Origin: Sphaerochaeta associata
GTDB lineage: Bacteria > Spirochaetota > Spirochaetia > Sphaerochaetales > Sphaerochaetaceae
Direction: 5' to 3'
Length of the DNA: 64,000 bases
Assembly: GCF_022869165.1 (NCBI RefSeq)
Contig: NZ_CP094929.1
Coordinates: 3,410,001 to 3,474,000 of the forward strand
Shown: in pieces, positions 1-8,369 of the stretch
Numbering within the stretch: the first letter of the stretch is position 1
Layout: the number at the start of each line of letters is the position of its first letter
Program-made: the position numbers and the translations under genes
Notes under the pieces: generated by a model
The model's input: only the letters and a program-made list of their open reading frames with translations
Told to the model about the DNA's origin: nothing
The model's database searches: none

Positions 1-27
1 TATGTGTGTTTCTTCTATACTGGTTTT

Positions 28-462
28 ATGGAACCCATACACACAGTCGTAGTCATCGACGGCCAGGGTGGAAGCCTCGGAAAAAGTTTGGTTGAAGCAA
101 TAAAAAAACGATTCGAACAGGTATACGTACTGGCCATCGGGACCAACAGTCTTGCTGCAAGCGCCATGCTGCGCAGCGGTGCAGATGGAATTGCCACCGG
201 GGAGAACCCGGTCGTGGTTGCTTCCCGGAACGCCGATCTGATCATCGGACCGTTGGGAATCATAACAGCCGACGCCCTGCACGGGGAGATTACACCGACA
301 ATGGCTGTTGCCGTTGCCCAGAGCAAGGCCCATAAGATCCTGCTTCCGATCAGCAAGTGCAATGTGAGCATCGTAGGAAGGCAGGACCTGAGCCTGACAG
401 AGATGATCGAGCTCGCCCTTTCCGAGATTGCAGCCTTTCTTGACAACCAGCCATCTGGCTAG
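28..462 (+). CDS. DUF3842 family protein
   Basis: Short soluble protein of about 144 residues opening with a Rossmann-like strand-loop (VVVIDGQGGSLGKSL), the hallmark of the DUF3842 family. No enzymatic role is established for the family. The loop suggests nucleotide binding, which is inference. I start it at the second in-frame ATG (28) because the family begins a few residues before VVVIDGQGG; the ATG at 4 would add eight residues (MCFFYTGF) not typical of the family, and the upstream region is cut off. The promoter of the metal ABC operon overlaps its 3' end, so it may be separately transcribed from the genes that follow. There is no membrane segment or signal peptide. Confidence 0.75.
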   Translation: MEPIHTVVVIDGQGGSLGKSLVEAIKKRFEQVYVLAIGTNSLAASAMLRSGADGIATGENPVVVASRNADLIIGPLGIITADALHGEITPTMAVAVAQSKAHKILLPISKCNVSIVGRQDLSLTEMIELALSEIAAFLDNQPSG

Positions 463-468
463 TACAAT
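440..468 (+). promoter_or_regulatory. Sigma-70-type promoter for the metal ABC operon
   Basis: TTGACA at 440-445 and TACAAT at 463-468 are separated by exactly 17 bp, inside the last codons of the DUF3842 gene. The predicted start near 475 would give a leader of roughly 100 nt ending in the hairpin at 528-578. Confidence 0.65.
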
Positions 469-527
469 ACGCCCAACCAAGCCCTATGAAGGGGCTGATC
501 CTAAACCGTTTACCTGTTTACGAAAAG

Positions 528-578
528 AGCCATGAAGGCAGAGAAGGATGACAGTCCTTTGCTTTCATGGCTTTTTTT
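528..578 (+). terminator. Intrinsic terminator or attenuator directly before the ATPase start
   Basis: AGCCATGAAGGC... at 528-548 pairs with a complementary arm at 555-572 (one G-U pair and a small bulge), followed by seven T at 572-578. The U-tract ends 12 bases before the best start codon (GTG 591), so termination here would keep RNA polymerase out of the operon. A shorter GC hairpin (AGCCC...GGGCT, about 480-496) precedes it. The layout fits a leader attenuator. It could also simply end DUF3842 transcription, but the promoter at 440-468 fires upstream of it. Confidence 0.7.
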
Positions 579-590
579 ATGGAGTTGTCC

Positions 591-1622
591 GTGGAACTGT
601 ATAAAAAGCCCCTTCCAGAGGGAACCACCTTATGTGTCTACAACCGTGACCGGCTCATCTTCTCAGACAGCGGCCGCTGGCTCACCCCGCTCTTCGCCCT
701 TGAGCGATTCCTGGCTACATACAGCGGCGAACGCGATTGCCTCTGCGCCCACGACACCGCAGCAGGGAAAGCGGCTGCGGTATTGATGAGCCGCATGGGA
801 ATCAAGCGATGTCACATAAATTTGGTAAGCGACCTTGCTGTTGCATTCTATGAAGAGCACGGCATTGTGGTAAGTTGGGAGAAACGCATCGAACGTCTGG
901 CCTGTAAAACTGAGGAGTTGCTTGCCGATATGACCAGCGAGGAGGAGATGTACCGCCTGCTCAGAAGACGCGCCAAGCTGGTACGAGGGGTAAGCATTGA
1001 AGCCAAAAAGGTCTCGTTTGCCTACGCAGACCAAAAACCGATACTTGAAAACCTGTCATTTTCTGTCGAAGAAGGGGGAAGGCTCATCATCCAAGGCGAC
1101 AACGGCATGGGTAAAACCACCCTGCTCAATGTACTGATGGGAAAGCTCAAGCCTACCGGGGGAGTCGTTCTCATCGACGGCAAGGAGCCCTCGACTTTAG
1201 CAAAAAGAACCATCGGATACATCAAGCAGCAACAGACCCAAGAACAGTACCCCGTCTCGGCGCGGGAGGTGGTCAGCATGGCCGTCGATCCAAATCTGGA
1301 CACCAAGCAACAAAAATGGGAGATCGACACAGCCCTTAGGAGGACCGGTGTCTTTGAGATGGCTGATCGGAATTTCTTCACCCTCAGCGGTGGGGAGCGG
1401 CAGAAAGTGTCGCTCTCACGGACGCTCTGCCAAAAGGCCCGGCTTTTGCTTCTCGACGAACCCACATCATTTCTGGATGCCAAGAGTCGGACGACCCTTG
1501 TAGAAGTACTGCACTCCCTCACCGTCGATGAGATGCCGACCATTGTGATTGTCACCCACGACAAGGAGCTTGAGGCCGATCTCGCCTGGCCTGTTCTCCG
1601 TCTGGAGGGCAGGCATGCATGA
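591..1622 (+). CDS. DUF1893 domain fused to a metal-type ABC transporter ATPase
   Basis: About 343 residues. The first 125 resemble DUF1893 (TM1506-like, a deaminase-fold domain of unknown function): a strand with VYNRDRLIFSDSGRWL, then AAGKAAAVLMSRMGIKR and AVAFYEEHGIVVSWEKRI. The rest is an ABC ATPase with Walker A (GDNGMGKTT), a Q-loop region, the signature LSGGERQ, Walker B LLLLDEPTS and the switch His (VTHD). It energises the ZnuB-like permease that follows with an 8-nt overlap. I prefer GTG 591 because GGAG at 581-584 lies six bases before it; the ATGs at 567 and 579 lie in or against the terminator hairpin and lack a spaced ribosome site. The fused domain is unusual for ZnuC/TroB-type ATPases. 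Confidence 0.82.
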   Translation: MELYKKPLPEGTTLCVYNRDRLIFSDSGRWLTPLFALERFLATYSGERDCLCAHDTAAGKAAAVLMSRMGIKRCHINLVSDLAVAFYEEHGIVVSWEKRIERLACKTEELLADMTSEEEMYRLLRRRAKLVRGVSIEAKKVSFAYADQKPILENLSFSVEEGGRLIIQGDNGMGKTTLLNVLMGKLKPTGGVVLIDGKEPSTLAKRTIGYIKQQQTQEQYPVSAREVVSMAVDPNLDTKQQKWEIDTALRRTGVFEMADRNFFTLSGGERQKVSLSRTLCQKARLLLLDEPTSFLDAKSRTTLVEVLHSLTVDEMPTIVIVTHDKELEADLAWPVLRLEGRHA

Positions 1623-2430
1623 TTTTCTGTTCGCCCTCAGTCTCCCCCCGGTTGCACGGGGTCTGGTTGCGATGGCCATAGCAGGCCTGTGCTTTCCGGC
1701 AAGCGGAGTGATGGTATTGCGTCTGAATCTGGTACCGATGCGCTATATGCTCATGCATGGGGTGATTCTCGGCGGCGCACTGTCGCTTGCATTCTCCCTG
1801 CCGGTACTACCCACCAGCATCCTGCTCAATGTTCTGCTCGTCTTTCTCATGCTGCACTTGAAAGGAAATTCCTCCCATGGCTTCGGGCTTGCCAGCGCCG
1901 CTGCAATGGTCTTCTCCATGGCCCTAGCCTCCTTGGTCATGCATGTGTGGGATGTACCGGCCAAGGATACCCTGCAGCTTTTATGGGGGAGTCCGTTCGC
2001 CCTTGATGCACTGGATATTGCAGGCTTGGTTGCCATTGCCGCACTCTTGGTTCTCTATCTGGTGCTTGGTTTCCGAACCATCAGCGCAATGTTTTTCGAC
2101 CAGGAGATCGCCCAGTCGTTGGGAATGAGGGTGAAGCTGCATCATACTCTCATGGTACTGCTCATCGCCTTGGTCATCGCTTTTGCGATGAAACTGCTTG
2201 GAGCGTTGCTCATCGACGCCCTTCTGATCCTTCCGGTCATGGTTGCAAGCAAGCGTGCAACGAGCTTGAAGCACCTCTTATGGTATTCGTGCCTTACCGG
2301 TCTATTCATCTCGACTCTCGGCTACTTGCTGGCCGTTGCCACCGACCTTCCACCCAGCGGAACGATTGCCTTGCTTTCGGCTCTGCTGTATCTCGCCCCA
2401 ACATCACACAAGAAAGGAACCGTTGTATGA
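1615..2430 (+). CDS. ZnuB/TroC-like metal ABC transporter permease
   Basis: About 271 residues with seven to nine hydrophobic segments, of the ABC-3 permease family that imports Zn, Mn or Fe. Family-typical stretches are the early FPASGVMVLRLNLVPMRYMLMHG, the AQSLGMRVK coupling region, and the LLGALLIDALLILPVMVA core. It starts at ATG 1615, overlapping the ATPase stop, with GGAGG at 1604-1608, so translation is probably coupled. It should pair with the ATPase upstream and the binding protein downstream. The metal cannot be read from the permease alone. Confidence 0.88.
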   Translation: MHDFLFALSLPPVARGLVAMAIAGLCFPASGVMVLRLNLVPMRYMLMHGVILGGALSLAFSLPVLPTSILLNVLLVFLMLHLKGNSSHGFGLASAAAMVFSMALASLVMHVWDVPAKDTLQLLWGSPFALDALDIAGLVAIAALLVLYLVLGFRTISAMFFDQEIAQSLGMRVKLHHTLMVLLIALVIAFAMKLLGALLIDALLILPVMVASKRATSLKHLLWYSCLTGLFISTLGYLLAVATDLPPSGTIALLSALLYLAPTSHKKGTVV

Positions 2431-3200
2431 AAAAATTGAGTATCGTCACCCTGTTGCTCATCGTATCCGCCTCACTCTTCGCCCAGGGAGTGCCGGAGGA
2501 CGTGGCGGCCTCGGCGGCATCCAGGCCCGCCGCCATTGTCGCATCCACCAGCTGGACAGCAGCATTTGCAGACTTGGGCGGCCTCGATGACGTCCCCTTC
2601 ATCGCCCCGGCAAACCTGATACATCCGCCGGAGTACGAGATCATCGTCGGTGATGTATTGAAGATCAACAACGCCGACTACTTCATCTATGCCGGCTATG
2701 AGCGGATGATGCAGAGCATGGGCTCCTCGATCAAGAAAGACGAGGCTTCGATGATCAAAATCAACACCAACAACAGTATTGAAAACGTCAGGGAGCAGGC
2801 AAGCCTTATCGCTGCTGTGATGGGGACGCAGGCCGAAAGCTCCAAGCGTGTTGCACAGTATGTACAGGTTGTGGAAGATGGAGCCCGGAAGGTCAGGGAA
2901 CAGGGTCTGGACCAGCTGAAAGTCTACTGCCACAGCATGCAGGTGTTTCTTGCCAAGGACCTGGGTCTCTCAGTGGCTGGAACCTTCGGCCCCGGTCCCG
3001 TCACGGCCGCCCAGATTGCAGAGGTTGCCAAGGGTGGATACGACCTTATCATCGACAACATCCACAATCCGATCGCCAAGCCTTTCTTGGAGGTGTCACC
3101 AACAACCAAGGTGGTGGTATGGCGCAACTTCCCCGACAGAGGTGGGAGAGACAGCCTCGCCGAGATGGTCGGCGAAAATATTGAAGTATTGCTGCAGTAG
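2427..3200 (+). CDS. ZnuA-like metal-binding ABC receptor
   Basis: 257 residues with a signal peptide (KK then a hydrophobic stretch ending LFAQG). It is a cluster A-I solute-binding protein: first metal-ligand motif IHPPEYE, further His in YCHSMQ and DNIHNP, and a C-terminal Asp in FPDRGG, matching the three-His plus acid pattern of ZnuA/TroA. It lacks the His-rich loop that marks many zinc-specific ZnuA proteins, so Mn or Fe remain possible. It is shorter than typical ZnuA (about 300). The start overlaps the permease stop (ATGA). Last gene of the operon. Confidence 0.88.
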   Translation: MKKLSIVTLLLIVSASLFAQGVPEDVAASAASRPAAIVASTSWTAAFADLGGLDDVPFIAPANLIHPPEYEIIVGDVLKINNADYFIYAGYERMMQSMGSSIKKDEASMIKINTNNSIENVREQASLIAAVMGTQAESSKRVAQYVQVVEDGARKVREQGLDQLKVYCHSMQVFLAKDLGLSVAGTFGPGPVTAAQIAEVAKGGYDLIIDNIHNPIAKPFLEVSPTTKVVVWRNFPDRGGRDSLAEMVGENIEVLLQ

Positions 3201-3217
3201 AGAAAGTGAAAAGAGCT

Positions 3218-3247
3218 GGGAGATAAACATTGCTTTTTCTCCCTTTT
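3218..3247 (+). terminator. Weak terminator after the metal ABC operon
   Basis: GGGAGA at 3218-3223 pairs with TCTCCC at 3238-3243, with a 14-nt loop and TTTT following. The stem is short, so confidence is moderate. From here to 3501 I see no gene or other structure. Confidence 0.4.
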
Positions 3248-3501
3248 CGTTAGTCTATAATCTCGTCCTTCTTTGTGGGTTTGTACATGTTACATAGACT
3301 TCAACTGGGTTGTTACTACAGCTATGAACTAATTATTCTGACCTACCCAGCAAAACCTATTCAAAACTTCTCTATTTAGAGGTTTCCAGCACCATGAATT
3401 TATTTGCTTAGGTAAACAGAGCGGCAACTGCATCAACAAATAAAAAGAAGCAGCCATGATATGGTAGTTGAATCCATACTTGATCAGTTTTAAAGTTTTT
3501 T

Positions 3502-4176
3502 CTACTGTATCAAACTGTTGATAGCTTTCTGGATATGTTCTTCCATTATCGAACGTGCTTGCACTGCATTCTTTTCTTTCAAAGCTTTCAATATCTTTTT
3601 ATGGAAGTAAAGGCCATCTGAGTAGCCATACAGGACATTCAACAATTCCAAATTACGCAAAGTCTTGTCAAAAACCTCAGAAAGAGCTCCTAAGAGCAAA
3701 TGATTCTGGGATGCCTTTGCAATTTCCAAGTGAAACATCAAATCATGTTTTACAAACTCTTCGGAATTGCCAATATTGGCCTGCATTTCATGGTAGCTCT
3801 CGTCGAGCATTGCAAGAATATCCCCACCGATTCGACCGGCGGCAAGAAAGCAAGTGATCGGTTCAATGGCAAGCCTGAATTCAAGTACTTTCCTGACATC
3901 CAAAAAATCTTCTGAAGTTATGGCATTTCTTGAGGAGGTTAGAAGTGAAAGTTGGTTCGTCAGAACGAATGTACCTTTACCGTGGATACTTTCCACTATT
4001 CCTTGGGATGCCAGACTCTGGATTGCCATACGCAAACTATGTCTGCTCACCTTCAACTCTTGGGTCAAGGTATTTTCCGAAGAAATCTTCTCTCCAACCC
4101 GCCATTCACCCGACTCAATTTTATCCCGCAAATACATTGTGATTTGTTGGACTATCGGAGTCCGATCAAAGCTCAT
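3502..4176 (-). CDS. GntR-family (FadR/FCD subgroup) transcriptional regulator
   Basis: About 224 residues: N-terminal winged helix with the GntR pattern (ENTLTQELKVSRHSLRMAIQSLASQGIVESIHGKGTFV) and a C-terminal all-helical FCD ligand domain with the metal-binding-type pattern (D/H in KHDLMFHLEIAKAS, H in MEEHIQKA). FCD domains usually sense a hydroxy or sugar acid. I start at the second Met (4176) because AAGGA sits eight bases before it, while the first Met is inside that ribosome site. It lies at the far end of an acid-sugar cluster and probably controls it; the palindrome at 9392-9411 is its likely operator. Confidence 0.85.
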   Translation of the reverse strand: MSFDRTPIVQQITMYLRDKIESGEWRVGEKISSENTLTQELKVSRHSLRMAIQSLASQGIVESIHGKGTFVLTNQLSLLTSSRNAITSEDFLDVRKVLEFRLAIEPITCFLAAGRIGGDILAMLDESYHEMQANIGNSEEFVKHDLMFHLEIAKASQNHLLLGALSEVFDKTLRNLELLNVLYGYSDGLYFHKKILKALKEKNAVQARSIMEEHIQKAINSLIQ

Positions 4177-4321
4177 AGAATCCATCCTTCAAATAGCAGT
4201 TGGTTGTCTCATACAATATTGAACATAGTATCGCAGAACGTTGTTGAAGAAAAGTCCAACCAATAACATAATCACTTTTTGTTGAATTTCCACCATTCCA
4301 CAACCAAATTCCACAATTTGA

Positions 4322-4358
4322 TTATAGGCTACTCAGTCTATGTTGAAATAGCCTATAA
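4322..4358. other. Perfect 10-bp stem-loop in the gap before the GntR gene
   Basis: TTATAGGCTA (4322-4331) and TAGCCTATAA (4349-4358) form a perfect stem around a 17-nt loop. There is no U-tract on either strand, so it is not a classical terminator. It could be an mRNA processing or stability element between the dehydrogenase and the regulator, or a protein-binding site. The surrounding 4186-4376 also carries TTGGTTGT-like half sites resembling the operator at 9392-9411. Confidence 0.5.
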
Positions 4359-4376
4359 CCATTACAAACACTCACT

Positions 4377-5150
4377 TTATTTCACTAAATATCCGCCATC
4401 AACAGGAATGATTACTCCGTTTAAATAGTCTGAAGCATGCGATGCCAAGAACAATACAGGTCCCTTTAGATCAACAGGAGTTCCCCAACGCCCGGCAGGA
4501 ATCCGCACAGTGGTTTCATCCCTTCTAGACTGGGACATGGTTGCACACATCTCAGTGTCCATGTATCCTGGAGCTATAGCGTTGATATTGATTTTCCTAC
4601 CAGCACAATCGACGGCTAGGCTCTTTGTCAACTGGGTCACTGCTCCCTTGGATGCAGTATATGCCGGAACCGTTGTCCCTCCAAACCAAGAAACCATTGA
4701 CCCAATATTGATTATTTTGCCGCCTTCTTCTTGTTTGAGCATCACTTTAATCGCTTTCTGGCAGATTATGAAAACATGGTTGAGGTTGATGTTCAAAACA
4801 AGGTCCCATTCTTCAATCGGAAATTCCTCAGGCAAGTGACGCCGTTGTATTCCCGCAGCAGGAATCAATACATCAAGTCGACCGCCCAGAAGTTCCAAGG
4901 CTTCGTCAAACATCCGATTGATTTCGTTGCGGTCTCCAAGATTTCCACTCACTCCAAACGCTTGATACCCAAGGTCCCTATATTCCTCCACAACCTCAGC
5001 AAGCTTATCCTTTTGAAGATCCATCAGAACTACTTTAGCACCATTTTCCAGAAGCCCTTCTGCCATTCCCCTAGAAAGACCTTGGGCTCCCCCAGTAACG
5101 ATGCAGCATTTATTCTCTACACTAAACTCTTTCTCGATACTAAACTTCAT
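4377..5150 (-). CDS. SDR oxidoreductase, KduD/gluconate 5-dehydrogenase-like
   Basis: 257 residues, classical short-chain dehydrogenase: nucleotide-binding TGGAQGLSRG, NAG-equivalent PAAG, catalytic Ser in NIGSMVSW, and YTASKGA with the Tyr-Lys pair. The C-terminal IPAGRWGTPVDLKGPVLFLAS and DGGYL are very like 2-dehydro-3-deoxy-D-gluconate 5-dehydrogenase (KduD), so an NAD(P)-dependent oxidation or reduction of an aldonate or keto-deoxy sugar acid is likely. AGAGG precedes the start by six bases. It follows an RspA/ManD-like dehydratase by 19 bp, which would supply a 2-keto-3-deoxy acid. Confidence 0.85.
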   Translation of the reverse strand: MKFSIEKEFSVENKCCIVTGGAQGLSRGMAEGLLENGAKVVLMDLQKDKLAEVVEEYRDLGYQAFGVSGNLGDRNEINRMFDEALELLGGRLDVLIPAAGIQRRHLPEEFPIEEWDLVLNINLNHVFIICQKAIKVMLKQEEGGKIINIGSMVSWFGGTTVPAYTASKGAVTQLTKSLAVDCAGRKININAIAPGYMDTEMCATMSQSRRDETTVRIPAGRWGTPVDLKGPVLFLASHASDYLNGVIIPVDGGYLVK

Positions 5151-5169
5151 ATTTTACCTCTGTTTTTTG

Positions 5170-6417
5170 TTATGGTTGTTGCATGGTCCCGTCAAACCTT
5201 CTGGTTTGCGTCCACACTGTGGTTTCCTTCGTGCAGGGATACTTGGCTGCTTCCTTCTCATTGACGGTGATACCCAATCCTGGCCGTTCGTTTGGATATA
5301 CATACCCTTCTGAGTACTGTGGCAACCCATTAAAGACATCCAATAAAGCCTCCTTCGGGCCTGATAATTCCTGGATTACTTTATTCGGGGGTTCCGTACC
5401 AGACCACTCCTGATACCGCACATTTGAAGATGCAATATCGATATGAACATTGGCCGCATGTCCTACCGGGGAGAGATCCCCAGGACCATGCCAAGAAATA
5501 TTCACACCATATTGTTCAGCGAAAATCTGAACCTTACGGGCTGGAGAGATTCCACCAATCTGAGAGATATGGATACGGATATAGTCAATAAGGTGTTTTT
5601 CGATCAAGGATTTCCATTCTACGGGGTTGTTGAATAGTTCTCCCAAAGCCAAGGGAGTACTGGATAATGGACGCAACCCTTCAAGCCAGTGCAGATTTTC
5701 CAAAGGAACCAAATCCTCCAAGAAGGCCAGCTGATATGGTTCCAACCCTTTCAAAAGCCTCATGGCATCGGGATAATCCAATCGCTCATGAACATCATGG
5801 CATAGATCTACATCATACCCAACCTTGTTTCTAATACCTTCAAACAATTTAACTGTGTCCCTGATATAGGATTTTGAGTCGAGATATACACCATCCATCG
5901 CTCCTTTCGGAGCGGAAGCAGGCGCCTTGCTGTAACCGCCACCACCATATCCACCCAATTGACAGCGGATGCATTTGATGCCAGATTCTTTGTATTTCTG
6001 GATGTTATCACATATTTCATCCAAATCAGCCCCATCAGCATGGCGATATACTGCCACACCTTCCCTGACCTTTCCCCCAAAGAGTTGATACAAAGGCATA
6101 TTGGCCATCTTCCCCTTGATGTCCCATAGAGCCATATCAATGCCAGACATCGCATTGTTTAGAATCGGTCCATTACGCCAATATGCATTGAAACTCATCA
6201 ATCTCCAGATTTCTTCGATATTGGAGACATCACGCCCAACCAGCAATGGTTTAAAATAGTCAATCAAGATTTGTTCTACTGCCAAATGCCGATATGCGAA
6301 TGTCGCACAACCTAACCCATACAATTCCGGCTCAGATGTTAGAACCTTCACCACTACCAGGTTGATGCCTTCTGGTGCAGTGTTAATCACAGTGATATCT
6401 CTAATTGTTATATTCAC
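5170..6417 (-). CDS. Enolase-superfamily sugar-acid dehydratase, RspA/ManD-like
   Basis: 415 residues, about the length of RspA/D-mannonate dehydratases. The barrel shows the ManD-type metal ligand order: D/H in DLCHDVHERL, E in FLEDLVPLEN, E in LGELFNNP, then His in ISWHGPGDLSP and the QEW segment. It probably dehydrates an aldonate such as mannonate or gluconate to a 2-keto-3-deoxy acid. Family members differ widely in activity, so the substrate is open. The start is GTG with AAGGAG five bases upstream; no ATG fits. It sits between the dehydrogenase and the TRAP transporter genes in one operon. Confidence 0.85.
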   Translation of the reverse strand: MNITIRDITVINTAPEGINLVVVKVLTSEPELYGLGCATFAYRHLAVEQILIDYFKPLLVGRDVSNIEEIWRLMSFNAYWRNGPILNNAMSGIDMALWDIKGKMANMPLYQLFGGKVREGVAVYRHADGADLDEICDNIQKYKESGIKCIRCQLGGYGGGGYSKAPASAPKGAMDGVYLDSKSYIRDTVKLFEGIRNKVGYDVDLCHDVHERLDYPDAMRLLKGLEPYQLAFLEDLVPLENLHWLEGLRPLSSTPLALGELFNNPVEWKSLIEKHLIDYIRIHISQIGGISPARKVQIFAEQYGVNISWHGPGDLSPVGHAANVHIDIASSNVRYQEWSGTEPPNKVIQELSGPKEALLDVFNGLPQYSEGYVYPNERPGLGITVNEKEAAKYPCTKETTVWTQTRRFDGTMQQP

Positions 6418-6443
6418 AACAACTCCTTGAAAAAAATTTTTGC

Positions 6444-8297
6444 CTAATTAAACAAGGTGAAAAGTCCTGTAATTATCCATGGATTGAAAATGATCAAGAC
6501 TATACCAATCATAATTACTAGAATGAATGGAACACACTCACGAAATACTTTTGCTGGCTGGATTTCGGCAATCGAAGAGGTAATGTAGACGAGTATGCCT
6601 ACCGGAGGAGTGATATTGCCGATAACAGCTGCAAGAATCAAGATAACACCAAACACCGTCATATCAATTCCCAGTATATTGGCCAAAGGGAGAAATAAAG
6701 GAGCTGCAATCAAAATTGATACGGAGACATCCATGAAAGTACCAAGTGCAATCATACTAACCGCAACCACAAGGAGAAAACCTATATGGTTCAATTCCAT
6801 ACTAGCAGCCCAACTCACAAGTTGCTGGGGAACATGATCAGCAATCAAGACCCATGCAAATGGACTGGAAACTGCAATCAGCAAACCAATTAATCCAGCA
6901 TCAATGGAACTATCCAAGATTGCTTCAAACAGTTGTTTTCCCTTGAAGGCTTTATATACAATGCCCAATCCCAGTGCCCAGACCACACCAACAACTCCGG
7001 CCTCGGAAGCAGTCACGATGCCAAATCTTATACCACCGATTATCCATACAAAAAGCAGTAGCGACGGGAGTGCTTTTAAGAATGCTATGAATCGTTCCTT
7101 GTTTGTATTCTTGATTTTTTCTAATTCATATCCGCGGCGAATTGCTACAATTTGGACATATCCCATCATTAACAAAGTAATCAGAATGCCAGGTCCGATA
7201 CCCCCAAAAAACAACTTGAGAATAGAAACATCAGCAACGGATGCGAAGACAAGCATGGTAATGGCAGGAGGAATAATGTTTGGAAGTACTGCGGAAGATG
7301 CAGTGACCGCGCAGGCAAAGGCTCTGTCATACCCTTTCTTTTCCATTTCTGGAACCAGAACTTTCGTCGTACTGGCAGCATCAGCCCCAGAGGAACCAGA
7401 AATGCCACCCATCATGAGGCTGTTAAGTATATTGACCTTTGCAAGGCCTCCCTTGAATTGATTGACCAAGGTACTTGCGAAATCCATGATACGACTTGAA
7501 AGCCCACCCAAATTCATCAAATACCCGGCAATAATGAAAAAGGGTATTGCGAGAAGAATGAATTTTCCACCCCCTGCGACCATATTCTGAACCACGGCAA
7601 CCGGGGGAAGCAAATCAGCAGAGGATGTGGCGGTAAAGGTCGCAAGTATCATTGAAAAGGAGACTGGAGCACCAACCAACATGAAGGTAAAGAAGAGAAC
7701 CATCATGACCAGGCTAGGCTGCAAACCGAGACTTGGGATTGAATTGCCGAACCCAACGAGTATCCATATAATTACACTTGTTACAATTGCAAAGGCTCGT
7801 GGAATGAAGGTTTTCATATCTTTCATATCCTTGAATAGGATAAAGAGAAGACTCAGCAAGCAGAAAATCGGAAGTGGAATGATTTTAATATAATTCGGGA
7901 GGTTAAGAGTGATACTGTTTCCTCCTATATGCTGGATAAAACCAACAGAAGCCGAAGTCATAAGTAAAGTTGCAAGCCCAATTACTAGGTTTATGATAAA
8001 TACTTGAATCTGCTTTCCAATTCCAGTAAGTTTGTTGGCAAACAAATCAATTGCAATGTGATTATTATTCAAATGACCATTTGCTATTGCGGCACAGATA
8101 ATCCAGAAGAACAGCCAAGAAGCCAGCTCTTCAGTCCAACTAAACGGACTTTGTGAGATGTATCTGGTTACTACTCCTAGTATGACGACAATGGTTAAAA
8201 TGATGGCAAGTGCAAAGGAAATAAATCTTGTAATCTTCCCCAACCTCTTGACGGTCTGCTCCATCACATTCCTTGTATTTACAACAGGTGAATCCAT
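6444..8297 (-). CDS. Fused DctQM TRAP transporter permease
   Basis: About 617 residues combining the small DctQ subunit (residues about 15-170, four membrane segments, WTEELASWLFFWIICAA motif) and the large DctM subunit (about 190-617, twelve or more segments, with GISGSSGADAAST and the NIIPPAIT / NITPPVGILVY loops). It imports an organic acid by Na+ symport together with the receptor encoded just upstream. The start chosen, MDSPVV at 8297, has GGAG seven bases before it; an upstream ATG at 8327 lies against the GAGAGG sequence. Fusion of Q and M is known in some TRAP systems, but the second TRAP system in this window (23942-25713) has them separate. Confidence 0.88.
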   Translation of the reverse strand: MDSPVVNTRNVMEQTVKRLGKITRFISFALAIILTIVVILGVVTRYISQSPFSWTEELASWLFFWIICAAIANGHLNNNHIAIDLFANKLTGIGKQIQVFIINLVIGLATLLMTSASVGFIQHIGGNSITLNLPNYIKIIPLPIFCLLSLLFILFKDMKDMKTFIPRAFAIVTSVIIWILVGFGNSIPSLGLQPSLVMMVLFFTFMLVGAPVSFSMILATFTATSSADLLPPVAVVQNMVAGGGKFILLAIPFFIIAGYLMNLGGLSSRIMDFASTLVNQFKGGLAKVNILNSLMMGGISGSSGADAASTTKVLVPEMEKKGYDRAFACAVTASSAVLPNIIPPAITMLVFASVADVSILKLFFGGIGPGILITLLMMGYVQIVAIRRGYELEKIKNTNKERFIAFLKALPSLLLFVWIIGGIRFGIVTASEAGVVGVVWALGLGIVYKAFKGKQLFEAILDSSIDAGLIGLLIAVSSPFAWVLIADHVPQQLVSWAASMELNHIGFLLVVAVSMIALGTFMDVSVSILIAAPLFLPLANILGIDMTVFGVILILAAVIGNITPPVGILVYITSSIAEIQPAKVFRECVPFILVIMIGIVLIIFNPWIITGLFTLFN

Positions 8298-8369
8298 AAG
8301 TCCACTCCATATAATTATCACCTTCATCCTCTCATACCTACATGAGCGATGAAGGTGAATCGTTATCGA

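Noticed and set aside
470-578. TPP, preQ1 or other known riboswitch in the metal operon leader
   Set aside because: A CTGATC string recalls part of the TPP element, but the rest of the conserved core is missing; preQ1, fluoride and ZTP cores are also not seen.
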